A DNA stretch of 31,669 bases, taken from Desulfurivibrio alkaliphilus. GTDB lineage: Bacteria > Desulfobacterota > Desulfobulbia > Desulfobulbales > Desulfurivibrionaceae. The notes under the pieces were generated by a model. That model ran no database searches. It saw only the letters and a list, made by a program, of their open reading frames with translations, and had not been told where the DNA came from. A program made the position numbers and the translations under genes. Shown here one piece after another: positions 8,943-16,305 of the stretch; position 1 is the first letter of the stretch, and the number at the start of each line of letters is the position of its first letter. The DNA lies in NCBI GenBank assembly GCA_011048585.1, contig DSDS01000111.1, positions 1-31,669 on the forward strand, given 5' to 3'.

Positions 8943-9395
8943 TTAGAAAGCCAGACCCAATGAGATCCCGCCATGGACGAAGTCCGATTTCTCCTTGTCG
9001 ATGGTCGTAGGTGGCCCCCAGATAGATCTCCTGACTGTCGTCGGCCCCTTCCAGGCCGTAGTAGATGTAGCCGGTGCTGAAGGCAAAATCGGCCAGCTCC
9101 CAGTCGTAGGCCAGAGTGAGGTCGGTTTCGTTCCAGGTGGCCTTCTCGCCGCCCCAGGGGTCGGTGTCCAGGTTACCCCAGATATTGACGGAAAAGCCCT
9201 GCCGGCCCAGGGTGAGGGATGGCTGCACCACCACGCTGACGCGACTGAAGGCGTAACCGCGCAAGACGTACTGGCTGAGGCTGTCCACCGTAAATTCGGT
9301 GTAGGCTTCATCATCGGCGGCCATGGCGCCGGTGGCGACGATTCCGCAGCCCATCAGGCCCAAAGCGATGCCCTTAAGATAACTTTTGCTTTCAT
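8943..9395 (-). pseudogene. Decayed TIGR02001-type outer-membrane protein gene, frameshifted and internally deleted
   Basis: The minus strand encodes a signal peptide and the start of a barrel (KSYLKGIALGLM...TGAMA, then AYTEFTVDSLSQYVLRGYAF, NLDTDPWGG, WNETDLTLAYD, ADDSQEIYLGATYD). This is typical of the TIGR02001 ('gcw_chp') family. Two lesions are visible. The natural ATG (9393-9395) is one base out of frame with the signal peptide, as if one A were lost from the A-run just after it. After GATYD (near 8997) the frame must shift to reach IDKEKSDFVHGGISLGLAF and the stop at 8943-8945, which looks like the family's C-terminus. About 80-100 middle residues are gone (roughly 140 remain of about 230). 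An overlapping long frame through 7744 is only read-through into antisense sequence. Family call is from memory. Confidence 0.7.
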
Positions 9396-9432
9396 TTTTT
9401 CTGCTCTTTGTGGTGAAGTTGATTTTTCAGGA

Positions 9433-9460
9433 CCGGCACCACTACCGCGGTGCGTGCCGG
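9433..9460. repeat. Inverted repeat in the leader of the decayed barrel gene
   Basis: CCGGCAC (9433-9439) and GTGCCGG (9454-9460) pair perfectly, and inner bases CAC/GTG extend the stem across a one-base bulge. It lies 38 bp before the old ATG at 9395. No T-run follows on either strand, so it is more likely an RNA leader stem or operator than a terminator. Confidence 0.35.
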
Positions 9461-9579
9461 AACGCTGGCTTGGCGGGTTGACACCACACAATCCGTGCCA
9501 GGAGCTTCGCTTTTAGTTTTTTATCTGTAATCTAGGGATTTTAAGGGGGAAGGAGGCGGTGGTTGGCCGGGAGGCTATG

Positions 9580-9634
9580 TTGCAATTTTGTTATGATTCG
9601 GTGCGATGGTTATCTGGTAGTTGCAAAATTGTAA
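9580..9634. repeat. AT-rich inverted repeat downstream of glgX
   Basis: TTGCAATTTTG (9580-9590) and CAAAATTGTAA (9624-9634) are complementary at 10 of 11 positions with 33 bases between. It sits 19 bp past the glgX stop. It could be a weak transcription-end structure or a protein site. The rest of the 257-bp gap 9396-9652 shows no coding frame I believe. Confidence 0.3.
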
Positions 9635-9652
9635 GAGATGTCCCTTGGCAGG

Positions 9653-11821
9653 TCATGGCAGGGGGGGCAGGTCCTGTTTAACCGTATTTAGCCGGGGCAG
9701 GGCCACCAGCAGGGCCATGGACCGAGCAGCCAAGGGAAAGCTTTCCCCCGGCTGCAGGAAGCGCCCGGAGGCCGGTTCGGTGCCGCCGGGCCAGAAGGTA
9801 TCCATTTCCACCTGCCAGAGTTTGGCCGGGGGCAGGTTGGGGAGGGTGAAGGGAATCTCCTCGTGGTGGGCGTTGAACAGCAGCAGAAAGGAGTCATCCA
9901 CCACCGGCCGCCCCCGCTCATCCTCCTCGTCCATGGCCTGGCCGGCCAGAAAGAGCCCCAGGCAGCGGGCAAAATCCTGATTCCACTGCTCATCACTCAT
10001 CTCGCCGCCGGATGGGGTCAGCCAGACGATATCCTTGATTCCGGAGCCTTTCAGTTGGCGTCCCTGGAAAAAACGACGTCGCCGGAACACCCGGTGCCGC
10101 TTGTTCAACAGGATCAGTCGGCGGGTGAAGGTCAGCAGCCGGAGCTGTTCTTCCGTCAGCTCCCAGTTGAGCCAACTTAGCTCGTTATCCTGGCAGTAAG
10201 CGTTGTTGTTGCCTTGCTGGGTGCGGCCCAGCTCATCCCCGGCATTCAGCATGGGTACCCCCTGGGAAAGGAGCAGGGTGGCCAGCAGGTTACGTTGCTG
10301 GCGAGCCCGCAGGGCGTTGATTTCGGGATCATCGCTGGGGCCTTCGACCCCGCAGTTCCAACTGCGGTTGTGGCTTTCGCCGTCACGGTTCTCTTCGCCG
10401 TTGGCCTCGTTGTGCTTGTCATTGTAGCTTACCAGGTCGCGCAGGGTGAAACCGTCGTGACAGGTGATGAAGTTGATGCTGGCGTAAGGCTTGCGGCCTC
10501 CCTGCTCGTAGAGATCGCTGGAGCCGGTGAGCCGGTAGGCCAGATCCCCGATCTTGCCCCCCTCTCCTTTCCAGTGGGAGCGGACCTCGTCCCGGTAGCG
10601 GCCGTTCCATTCGGTCCAACCCACCGGAAAGTTACCCACCTGGTAGCCGCCTTCCCCTAGATCCCAGGGTTCGGCGATCAGTTTCACCTGGGAGAGTATC
10701 GGATCCTGATGAATGATGTCGAAAAAGGCCCCCAATCGGTCCACCTCGTGGAGCTCCCGGGCCAGGGCCGAGGCCAGGTCGAAGCGGAAACCGTCCACAT
10801 GCATCTCCAGCACCCAGTAGCGCAGGCTGTCCATGATCAGTTGCAGCACCCGGGGGTGCTGCATGTTGAGGGTGTTGCCGCAGCCGGTGTAGTCCCGGTA
10901 ATAACGCGGGTTTTCCGGCTCCAGGCGGTAATAGGCCTGGTTGTCGAGGCCCCGGAAGGAGAGGGTTGGGCCCAGATGGCTGCCTTCGGCGGTATGGTTG
11001 TAAACCACGTCGAGGATCACTTCGATACCGGCGGCGTGGAACGCCTTGACCATGCTTTTGAACTCGTTGACGCCGTTGCCGGCGCTGTAGCGCTGATCCG
11101 GAGCGAAAAAACCGATGCTGTTGTACCCCCAGTAGTTGCTCAGCCCCCTTTCCACCAGATGGCGTTCATCCACCAGGGCGTGGACCGGCAGCAGTTCCAC
11201 CGCCGTGATCCCCAGGCGCTGCAGGTAGTCGATGACCGGTTCGCTGGCCAGGGCGGCGTAGGTGCCGCGTTGATGCTCGGGGATGCTGGGGTGCAGGCGG
11301 GTAAAGCCCTTGACATGCAGCTCGTAAATCACCGTGTCGTGCCAGGGAATGGCCGGCGGACGGTCGTCGCCCCAGGTAAAGGAGGGGTCGATCACCCGGC
11401 ATTTGGGCAGATAGCGGGCGCTGTCCCGCCGATCTGGGCTCAAGTCTTCCTTGCGGCCTCCGATCCGATAGCCGAAGAGGGCGTCATGCCAGCGCAGTTG
11501 GCCGGCCAGGTCCTTGACATAAGGGTCCAGCAGCAGTTTGGCCGGGTTGAAGCGATGCCCCTGTTCGGGGGCATAGGGGCCGTGGACTCGATAGGCGTAC
11601 AACCAGCCGGGCCGGGCCTGGGGCAGGTAGCAGTGCCAGACCTGGTCGGTCTGCTCCCGCAGGTTGATGGCGTGGAGCTGTCGTCCCTGCTGGTCAAAGA
11701 GGCATAATTCGACCTTGCTGGCGTTTTCCGAGAAGAGGGAGAAGTTGACTCCCAATCCGTCCCAGGTGGCCCCCAAGGGGTAGGGCCGGCCCGGCCAGAC
11801 CGCGATTGGCTGCTTTATCAT
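9653..11821 (-). CDS. glgX: Glycogen debranching enzyme GlgX (isoamylase type)
   Basis: This enzyme hydrolyses alpha-1,6 branch links of glycogen or limit dextrins in the cytosol. The 722-residue protein has an N-terminal CBM48 domain (about 8-100), then a GH13 barrel. Motifs are DVVYNHTAEG (271-280), GFRFDLAS with nucleophile D348, AEPWD with acid/base E384, and CHDGFTLRDLVSYNDKHNEANGE with D456, followed by the usual NRSWNCG segment. The family is usually 650-720 residues, so this is full length. The start at 11821 has GGAGGG nine bases upstream. It is the last gene of the trehalose cluster, 37 bp after treT, and here would act as TreX does elsewhere, freeing linear chains for TreY. Confidence 0.95.
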   Translation of the reverse strand: MIKQPIAVWPGRPYPLGATWDGLGVNFSLFSENASKVELCLFDQQGRQLHAINLREQTDQVWHCYLPQARPGWLYAYRVHGPYAPEQGHRFNPAKLLLDPYVKDLAGQLRWHDALFGYRIGGRKEDLSPDRRDSARYLPKCRVIDPSFTWGDDRPPAIPWHDTVIYELHVKGFTRLHPSIPEHQRGTYAALASEPVIDYLQRLGITAVELLPVHALVDERHLVERGLSNYWGYNSIGFFAPDQRYSAGNGVNEFKSMVKAFHAAGIEVILDVVYNHTAEGSHLGPTLSFRGLDNQAYYRLEPENPRYYRDYTGCGNTLNMQHPRVLQLIMDSLRYWVLEMHVDGFRFDLASALARELHEVDRLGAFFDIIHQDPILSQVKLIAEPWDLGEGGYQVGNFPVGWTEWNGRYRDEVRSHWKGEGGKIGDLAYRLTGSSDLYEQGGRKPYASINFITCHDGFTLRDLVSYNDKHNEANGEENRDGESHNRSWNCGVEGPSDDPEINALRARQQRNLLATLLLSQGVPMLNAGDELGRTQQGNNNAYCQDNELSWLNWELTEEQLRLLTFTRRLILLNKRHRVFRRRRFFQGRQLKGSGIKDIVWLTPSGGEMSDEQWNQDFARCLGLFLAGQAMDEEDERGRPVVDDSFLLLFNAHHEEIPFTLPNLPPAKLWQVEMDTFWPGGTEPASGRFLQPGESFPLAARSMALLVALPRLNTVKQDLPPLP

Positions 11822-11858
11822 CCCTCGTTGCCCTCCCTAATAAGCGCGGAATTGGCGC

Positions 11859-13097
11859 TTAAAGCTCAATCCGGTATTCGGCCCCGTGGAGCAAACCGAC
11901 AATCAGGGTGAGATATTCGCGCAGGTGGCGGGTCAGCAGGAAATTTTCCCGGACAAACTGGTGGGCCTTGGCCCCCATTTCCGCCATCCGGTCCCGGCGA
12001 TGGAGCAGATAGCGGATCCGCAGGGCCGCTCCTTCCGGGGTGCTGACCAGAAAACCGGTGTGGTAGTTGACCACCTGCAGACGAATGCCGCCGGTGTCGC
12101 CGCCGATCACCGGTTTGCCTTTCCACAGCCCCTCGGTGACCGTCAGCCCGAACCCTTCCTTGGTCGATTTCTGGATTACGATATCGGCGGCCCGCTGCAG
12201 GGCGTTGATGGTCCGATGGGCATCTGGCGGCAGCAGCAGCACCTTGATATCAGGATCATCCCCGGCTGCGGCCCGGACCTCCTGCAGCACCGCCTCCCCT
12301 TCGGGATCGTCGTCGGCGGTGCCGCCGGCCAGCACCAGTTGCAGGCCAGGGGAGAACTTGCGGGCCAGGCGGTGGGCCTCGATCACCCCCACCGGATCCT
12401 TGAAGCGGTCAAACCGGGAGACCTGGAGCAGCAGGGGCCGGTCGGGGTCCAGCTCAAATTGCCGTCTAACCTCGGCAATTTCCTGCTCCGGCAACTCGAT
12501 ATTTTTTTCGCTCAGCGGGTCGATGCTGGGTGGAATGATATATTCCGGGTGGGGCATGGCCTGGGCGAAATCGGGCAGCGAGAAAACGCTGGCATCATAA
12601 TCGGCCACCTGCTGCCGGATATAGCGCCAGACCGGCCGGTAGGGGCGGCTGGCGTCGATATGGCAACGCCAGACCCAGCGTCCCCGTCGGTTGGGGCAGA
12701 ACCGCATCAGGGCCGCCGGCTGGGGATCGTGGATAAAGACCACCTCCGCCTCCTCCAGCAGGGGGCGCAGCTTCTCGGCGTTCTGCTCGTTGGTTTGCTG
12801 ATAGGCGGCCATCATCGCCGACGAAAGCGGGGAGGTCATGCCCTGCAAGCCATTGTGCATCGCCTTGGTGCACTGGTAAAATTCCTGGTTGCCGCTGATT
12901 ACCTCCCAGCGGGTCTCCATCCCCAGTTCGTTGCTCAACGGTACCAGCTTTTCCAGGATCTCCGCCACCCCGCCCCCCACCCGGGTGGAGTTGACATGGA
13001 CTACCTTCATTCCTTTCAGCGGCCGGGTCAGCTGCTCCAGCTGGGAGATGGCATCCTTGCCCGCCACCGCGGCGTAGGCCTCCAGCAAGCCGCTCAT
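11859..13097 (-). CDS. treT: Trehalose glycosyltransferring synthase TreT (GT4)
   Basis: TreT reversibly joins NDP-glucose and glucose to trehalose. The 412-residue protein has two Rossmann-like domains. The N-terminal one includes KVVHVNSTRVGGGVAEIL and the substrate-pocket segment WRCHIDASRP. The C-terminal one has LLQVSRFDRFKDPVGVIEAH and the retaining GT4 motif EGFGLTVTEGLWKGKPVIGG. ATG 13097 is chosen because AGGAGGAG lies five bases upstream. Six more in-frame codons are open above it but have no such site. The start overlaps the stop of the DUF5752 gene by four bases (ATGA), so the two are translationally coupled. The donor (ADP- or UDP-glucose) cannot be read from sequence. Confidence 0.92.
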   Translation of the reverse strand: MSGLLEAYAAVAGKDAISQLEQLTRPLKGMKVVHVNSTRVGGGVAEILEKLVPLSNELGMETRWEVISGNQEFYQCTKAMHNGLQGMTSPLSSAMMAAYQQTNEQNAEKLRPLLEEAEVVFIHDPQPAALMRFCPNRRGRWVWRCHIDASRPYRPVWRYIRQQVADYDASVFSLPDFAQAMPHPEYIIPPSIDPLSEKNIELPEQEIAEVRRQFELDPDRPLLLQVSRFDRFKDPVGVIEAHRLARKFSPGLQLVLAGGTADDDPEGEAVLQEVRAAAGDDPDIKVLLLPPDAHRTINALQRAADIVIQKSTKEGFGLTVTEGLWKGKPVIGGDTGGIRLQVVNYHTGFLVSTPEGAALRIRYLLHRRDRMAEMGAKAHQFVRENFLLTRHLREYLTLIVGLLHGAEYRIEL

Positions 13098-13756
13098 AGG
13101 CTCTCCTCCTGGCATTGTCGGCAGATCCGGGCCATCTCATCGCGTACCTGACTGAGGCTGGAGAAAAAGGGGTCGATGGCGGCCAGCCGCTGCCCCAGCT
13201 CGGCGTAATCCTCGCCGAACCCGGCCAGCCAGAAGCGGAAATCGTCCGAGCCGTCGGCCAGGCGGCGGCGGGCATCGATAAAATGGTAGAAGATGGTGCC
13301 GGTGGCCGATTCCGGCAGCACCGCCGCCAGTTCGGCCGGTTTAGTCAGCCGCTTGCCGGTATCGAAGATCACCAGTTGTGAACGCAGAAACTCGAAGGGG
13401 CGGGAGGCCCGCAGCCAGTGGACGGACTCGCTGCCGTCCAGGCGCATCTCGATGATATCCAGCAGCTCGCGGCGCAACTCCTCCATATCGCGTAGTTCCA
13501 CCGGATCGATCACCGACAGCTGCTCGGCCAGCACCGGCTCCCGCAGGTGATGGCGGCACCAGGAGGCGAAGTCGTTGTTGAACTCCCGTTCCTCAAAGCG
13601 GGCCCCCAGCAGCCCGCTCCAGAAGTGGTGATAGATACTGTCGGCGGAGACCTCGCGGAGATGGTCGCGCAATTCGCTTAAGGTAATGGCCTTGCGGCCG
13701 GTGGCGATGGCGATCAGGGCGCAGTCTTTAAGGGAAAAGGGTTCGGTCTGGTTCAT
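13094..13756 (-). CDS. DUF5752 family protein
   Basis: This soluble 220-residue protein has no signal peptide or membrane segment. I recognise it as DUF5752 from YHHFWSGLLGARFEEREFNNDFASWC and from the DIIEMRLDGSESVHWLRASRPFEF and IFYHFIDARRRL segments. Two similar blocks (about 20-70 and 155-205, each with YHHFW or FYHFID followed by an FASW or FRFWL segment) suggest an internal duplication of a helical unit. Function is not established. In several bacteria the family sits beside or fused to trehalose synthase, and here it overlaps treT by four bases. A role as partner or regulator of TreT is inference. AAGGAG stands eight bases before ATG 13756. Confidence 0.8.
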   Translation of the reverse strand: MNQTEPFSLKDCALIAIATGRKAITLSELRDHLREVSADSIYHHFWSGLLGARFEEREFNNDFASWCRHHLREPVLAEQLSVIDPVELRDMEELRRELLDIIEMRLDGSESVHWLRASRPFEFLRSQLVIFDTGKRLTKPAELAAVLPESATGTIFYHFIDARRRLADGSDDFRFWLAGFGEDYAELGQRLAAIDPFFSSLSQVRDEMARICRQCQEESL

Positions 13757-13810
13757 GGGCGGTCTCCTTTTGGCGGTTCCCTCCAGTATCGGTCTTGTCC
13801 GCCGAGCATG

Positions 13811-15595
13811 TCAAGGTGAAGATTGCAGCAGCGCCGTCCCGTGGCCGGGCAGGGTGAAGGTGTCATTGGCAAAAGCGGCGGTGGGGTGCGAGGCCAGCAG
13901 CAGCCGGAGGTCGGCGGCTGGTGCTGGCAGGGGAAGGCGGCGGGGTTGGGCGGCGAAGTTGCAGAGCAGGGTCAGCGGGCCGCGTTGCAGGCGCAGCCAC
14001 TGTTGTTCTTCAGAAAAATCGACCCGCAGCCGGTCCAGGCGGCCGTCGTTGAGGGCCGGTATGCTCCGCCGCAGCCGGATCAACTGCCGGTACCAGGCCA
14101 GCAGTTCTGCCTGTTGCTCGCCGGAGGCTTCCGACCAGTCGAGCTTGGAGGCCGCGAAGGTGGCCGGGTCCTGGGGGTCGGGAATCTCCTCCGGCGGCCA
14201 GCCGAAGGCGGCGAACTCCCGCCGGCGGCCCCGGCGCACCGCCGCCGCCAGCTCGGGATCATCATGGGCGGTGAAATAGAGGAAGGGGGTGGCGGCCCCC
14301 CACTCCTCGCCCTGGAAGAGCAGGGGGACAAAGGGGGCGGTCAGCAGCAGGGCCGCCCCCAGCTTGAGCTGCTCTCGGGTGAGCAGTTGCGAGATTCGCT
14401 CGCCCCGGGCCCGGTTGCCCACCTGGTCATGGTTCTGCAGGCAGGCCACCTGCCGGTGCCCGCTGAGATCGGCGGCCGGCCGGCCATGGCGGCGGCGGCG
14501 ATAGGCCGAGTAGCAGCCGTCGTAAACCTGGCCCCGGCCCAAAACCTTGGCCAGCGGCGCCAGGCCGCCGAAGTCGGCATAGTAGCCCCGGGATTCACCG
14601 GTCAGGGCGGTATGCAGCGCGTGGTGGAAATCCTCGTTCCACATGGCGTCCAGGCCGTAGCCGCCGACCGCCGGGGGGCGGACCAGTCGGGGATCGTTGA
14701 GGTCGCTTTCGGCGATCACTACCAGATGGCGGCCCAGGGCCGCTTCCAGCTCTTTGACCTCGGCGGCCAACTGTTCAAGAAAATGGCGGGCCGAGCTGTC
14801 GAAGATGGCATGCACCGCGTCCAGCCGCAGGCCGTCGAAGTGGTAATCCCGCAGCCACATCAGGGCGTTGTCGATGAAGAAACGGCGGACCGGGTCGCTC
14901 TCCGGTCCGTCGAAGTTGACCGCCTCCCCCCATGGGGTCCGGTAGCGGTCGGTGAAGTAGGGGCCGAAACGGCTCAGGTAGTTGCCGGCCGGCCCCAGAT
15001 GGTTGTAAACCACATCCAGCAGCACCGCCAGCCCCCGGCCATGGCAGGCATCCACCAGGGTTTTCAGCTCTTCCGGGGAGCCGTAGGCGTGATGGGGGGC
15101 GTAGAGATCGACCCCGTCGTAACCCCAGCCCCGGACTCCGGAAAACTCCGCCACCGGCATCAGTTCGATATGGGTGATGCCCAACTCCCGCAGATGATCC
15201 AGCCGCTTGCTTGCCGCCTTGAAGGTGCCCTGGGGGGTAAAGGTGCCGATATGGAGTTCGTAGATCACCGCCGCCGCCAGGGGCGGGGCCTGCCAGCCCT
15301 GATCGCGCCAGACAAAACGGCTGTGGTCCAGCCGGCGGGAGGGTCCGTCGATCCCGTTGGGCTGCCAGGGGGAGCGGGGGTCGGGAAAAGGCCCCTGACC
15401 GTCCAGCAGCAGGGCGTAATCCTCACCATGGCCCGGCGATTCCACCGCCCGCCACCAGCCGTCCGCTTCGGCCTCCATCGCCCGCCGCCGCCCGCCGCTG
15501 AGCAACTCCACCTTTTCGGCTTTGGGCGCCCAGATCCGGCAGGGACCGTCTCCAGAAGCAAGGGAGTCGGCTGTTGGTCGGCAAGGGAGTTTCAT
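13811..15595 (-). CDS. treZ: Malto-oligosyltrehalose trehalohydrolase TreZ
   Basis: TreZ cuts the alpha-1,4 bond next to the terminal trehalose made by TreY, releasing trehalose. The 594-residue protein has an N-terminal CBM48/E-set domain (about 15-95) and a GH13 catalytic barrel. Its motifs are IYELHIGTFTPQGTF, DVVYNHLGPAGNYL, GLRLDAVHAI with nucleophile D259, IAESDLND with acid/base E296, and the NHDQVGNRARGER segment typical of TreZ. The usual length is 560-620. ATG 15595 overlaps the TGA of parE by one base. GTG 15598 would overlap it by four. There is no strong ribosome-binding site of its own, so translation is probably coupled to parE. Direct neighbours are parDE upstream and, 54 bp downstream, the DUF5752 gene. 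Confidence 0.94.
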   Translation of the reverse strand: MKLPCRPTADSLASGDGPCRIWAPKAEKVELLSGGRRRAMEAEADGWWRAVESPGHGEDYALLLDGQGPFPDPRSPWQPNGIDGPSRRLDHSRFVWRDQGWQAPPLAAAVIYELHIGTFTPQGTFKAASKRLDHLRELGITHIELMPVAEFSGVRGWGYDGVDLYAPHHAYGSPEELKTLVDACHGRGLAVLLDVVYNHLGPAGNYLSRFGPYFTDRYRTPWGEAVNFDGPESDPVRRFFIDNALMWLRDYHFDGLRLDAVHAIFDSSARHFLEQLAAEVKELEAALGRHLVVIAESDLNDPRLVRPPAVGGYGLDAMWNEDFHHALHTALTGESRGYYADFGGLAPLAKVLGRGQVYDGCYSAYRRRRHGRPAADLSGHRQVACLQNHDQVGNRARGERISQLLTREQLKLGAALLLTAPFVPLLFQGEEWGAATPFLYFTAHDDPELAAAVRRGRRREFAAFGWPPEEIPDPQDPATFAASKLDWSEASGEQQAELLAWYRQLIRLRRSIPALNDGRLDRLRVDFSEEQQWLRLQRGPLTLLCNFAAQPRRLPLPAPAADLRLLLASHPTAAFANDTFTLPGHGTALLQSSP

Positions 15596-15948
15596 CACTT
15601 CACCGGCGGAGTTTCCGGGGGTAGATGCTGTTGAAGATCCATGCCGTCATGAAGCAACCTCAAAACATCAATGAAGTGTTCAGCCCGGGAGGTTCGAAAA
15701 ACGACAAAGTGACGACCGCGGCGCCCCCGTCGGGCGACATGGAGAGTATGGATGCCGGGCCCGATCTCCTCGCGGGGCCGGGCCCCGGCGACCTTCGGGC
15801 CGCCGCGCAAACCCTCAACGGGCTTTGCCAGGGTCCTGGCGTATGTTCCGGCCTGCCGCCGGCCGAAGTTGGCGGCGGGCCAGTGGATAATTTGCTGAAA
15901 ATCGTCTTCGGCCGCCCGAGTCAATCGGATAGTCCAGGGTCGATTCAT
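15595..15948 (-). CDS. parE: ParE/RelE-superfamily toxin
   Basis: This 117-residue basic protein has the RelE/ParE toxin fold. Recognisable parts are the N-terminal LTRAAEDDFQQIIHW, FGRRQAGTYARTL, the GIHTLHVARRGRRGRHFVVFRT strand region, and the C-terminal FIDVLRLLHDGMDLQQHL. The last motif is close to the ParE form VLRILHERMD, so a gyrase-directed toxin is more likely than an mRNA interferase. Its length is slightly above the usual 95-105 because of a seven-residue PETPPVK tail. That tail runs into the treZ start codon, so the gene end may have been shaped by the junction. It overlaps parD by four bases in the standard antitoxin-first order. The frame looks intact. Confidence 0.85.
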   Translation of the reverse strand: MNRPWTIRLTRAAEDDFQQIIHWPAANFGRRQAGTYARTLAKPVEGLRGGPKVAGARPREEIGPGIHTLHVARRGRRGRHFVVFRTSRAEHFIDVLRLLHDGMDLQQHLPPETPPVK

Positions 15949-16226
15949 CGAGTTCCGGTTGCCTGTTCGGCCAGCGAGGCGAGATGACGGTGCAACCGGT
16001 CGTGGTCGGTAAAGGTGTGGTAGTGGCCGGCTTCCATATCGGCTACCCCGGTTTGGGCCGCTGCGCGCAACGCGGCCAGCCTGGCTTCATTTTCCTTTTC
16101 CCGCCACTCGATGAGCCGCAGGGCTTCACGCAGCACTTCGCTGGCATTTTGGTAACGCCCCGAGCTGACAAGTTTTTCCACAAACAGACTTTGATGAGTG
16201 GTTAAGACAACATTTCGTGTGGGCAT
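15945..16226 (-). CDS. parD: ParD-like ribbon-helix-helix antitoxin
   Basis: This 93-residue protein has an N-terminal ribbon-helix-helix DNA-binding domain (RNVVLTTHQSLFVEKLVSSGRYQNASEVLREALRLIE, positions 4-40, noted here in outline: strand 4-10, helices 11-23 and 27-41). An acidic/hydrophobic C-terminal tail would wrap and neutralise the toxin. It would also bind the operator at 16271-16291 and repress its own promoter. ATG 16226 is preferred over the open frame up to 16289, because AGAGGTG stands just upstream and ParD homologues start at this point. Confidence 0.88.
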   Translation of the reverse strand: MPTRNVVLTTHQSLFVEKLVSSGRYQNASEVLREALRLIEWREKENEARLAALRAAAQTGVADMEAGHYHTFTDHDRLHRHLASLAEQATGTR

Positions 16227-16270
16227 GGCGCACCTCTGTTTTGTTTGCTGCTCACTGGAAACTTCAACCC

Positions 16271-16305
16271 CATTGGCAGTATATGCCAATGGGGGGGCGG
16301 GTCAA
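16271..16305 (-). promoter_or_regulatory. parDE promoter with ParD operator
   Basis: On the minus strand TTGACC (16300-16305), a 16-bp spacer and TATACT (16278-16283) form a near-consensus promoter. A perfect inverted repeat (CATTGGCA at 16271-16278, TGCCAATG at 16284-16291, five bases between) covers the -10 box. An antitoxin bound there would block RNA polymerase, as in autoregulated toxin-antitoxin operons. The -35 box contains the treY stop codon (16302-16304). The expected RNA start is about 45 bp before parD. Confidence 0.75.

Noticed and set aside
9484..9500. TGGCACG resembling the -24 box of a sigma-54 promoter ahead of the decayed barrel gene (minus strand)
   Set aside because: The -12 box at the required spacing reads GT in place of the near-invariant GC, and only two of five bases match, so it is not supported.
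13823..15634. 603-codon plus-strand open frame over treZ
   Set aside because: It lacks motifs and mirrors treZ codon bias. TreZ catalytic motifs on the minus strand explain the region.
16227..16289. Longer ParD start giving 21 extra N-terminal residues
   Set aside because: The extension would cover the operator and -10 box, and ParD homologues begin at the ATG 16226 that has AGAGGTG upstream.
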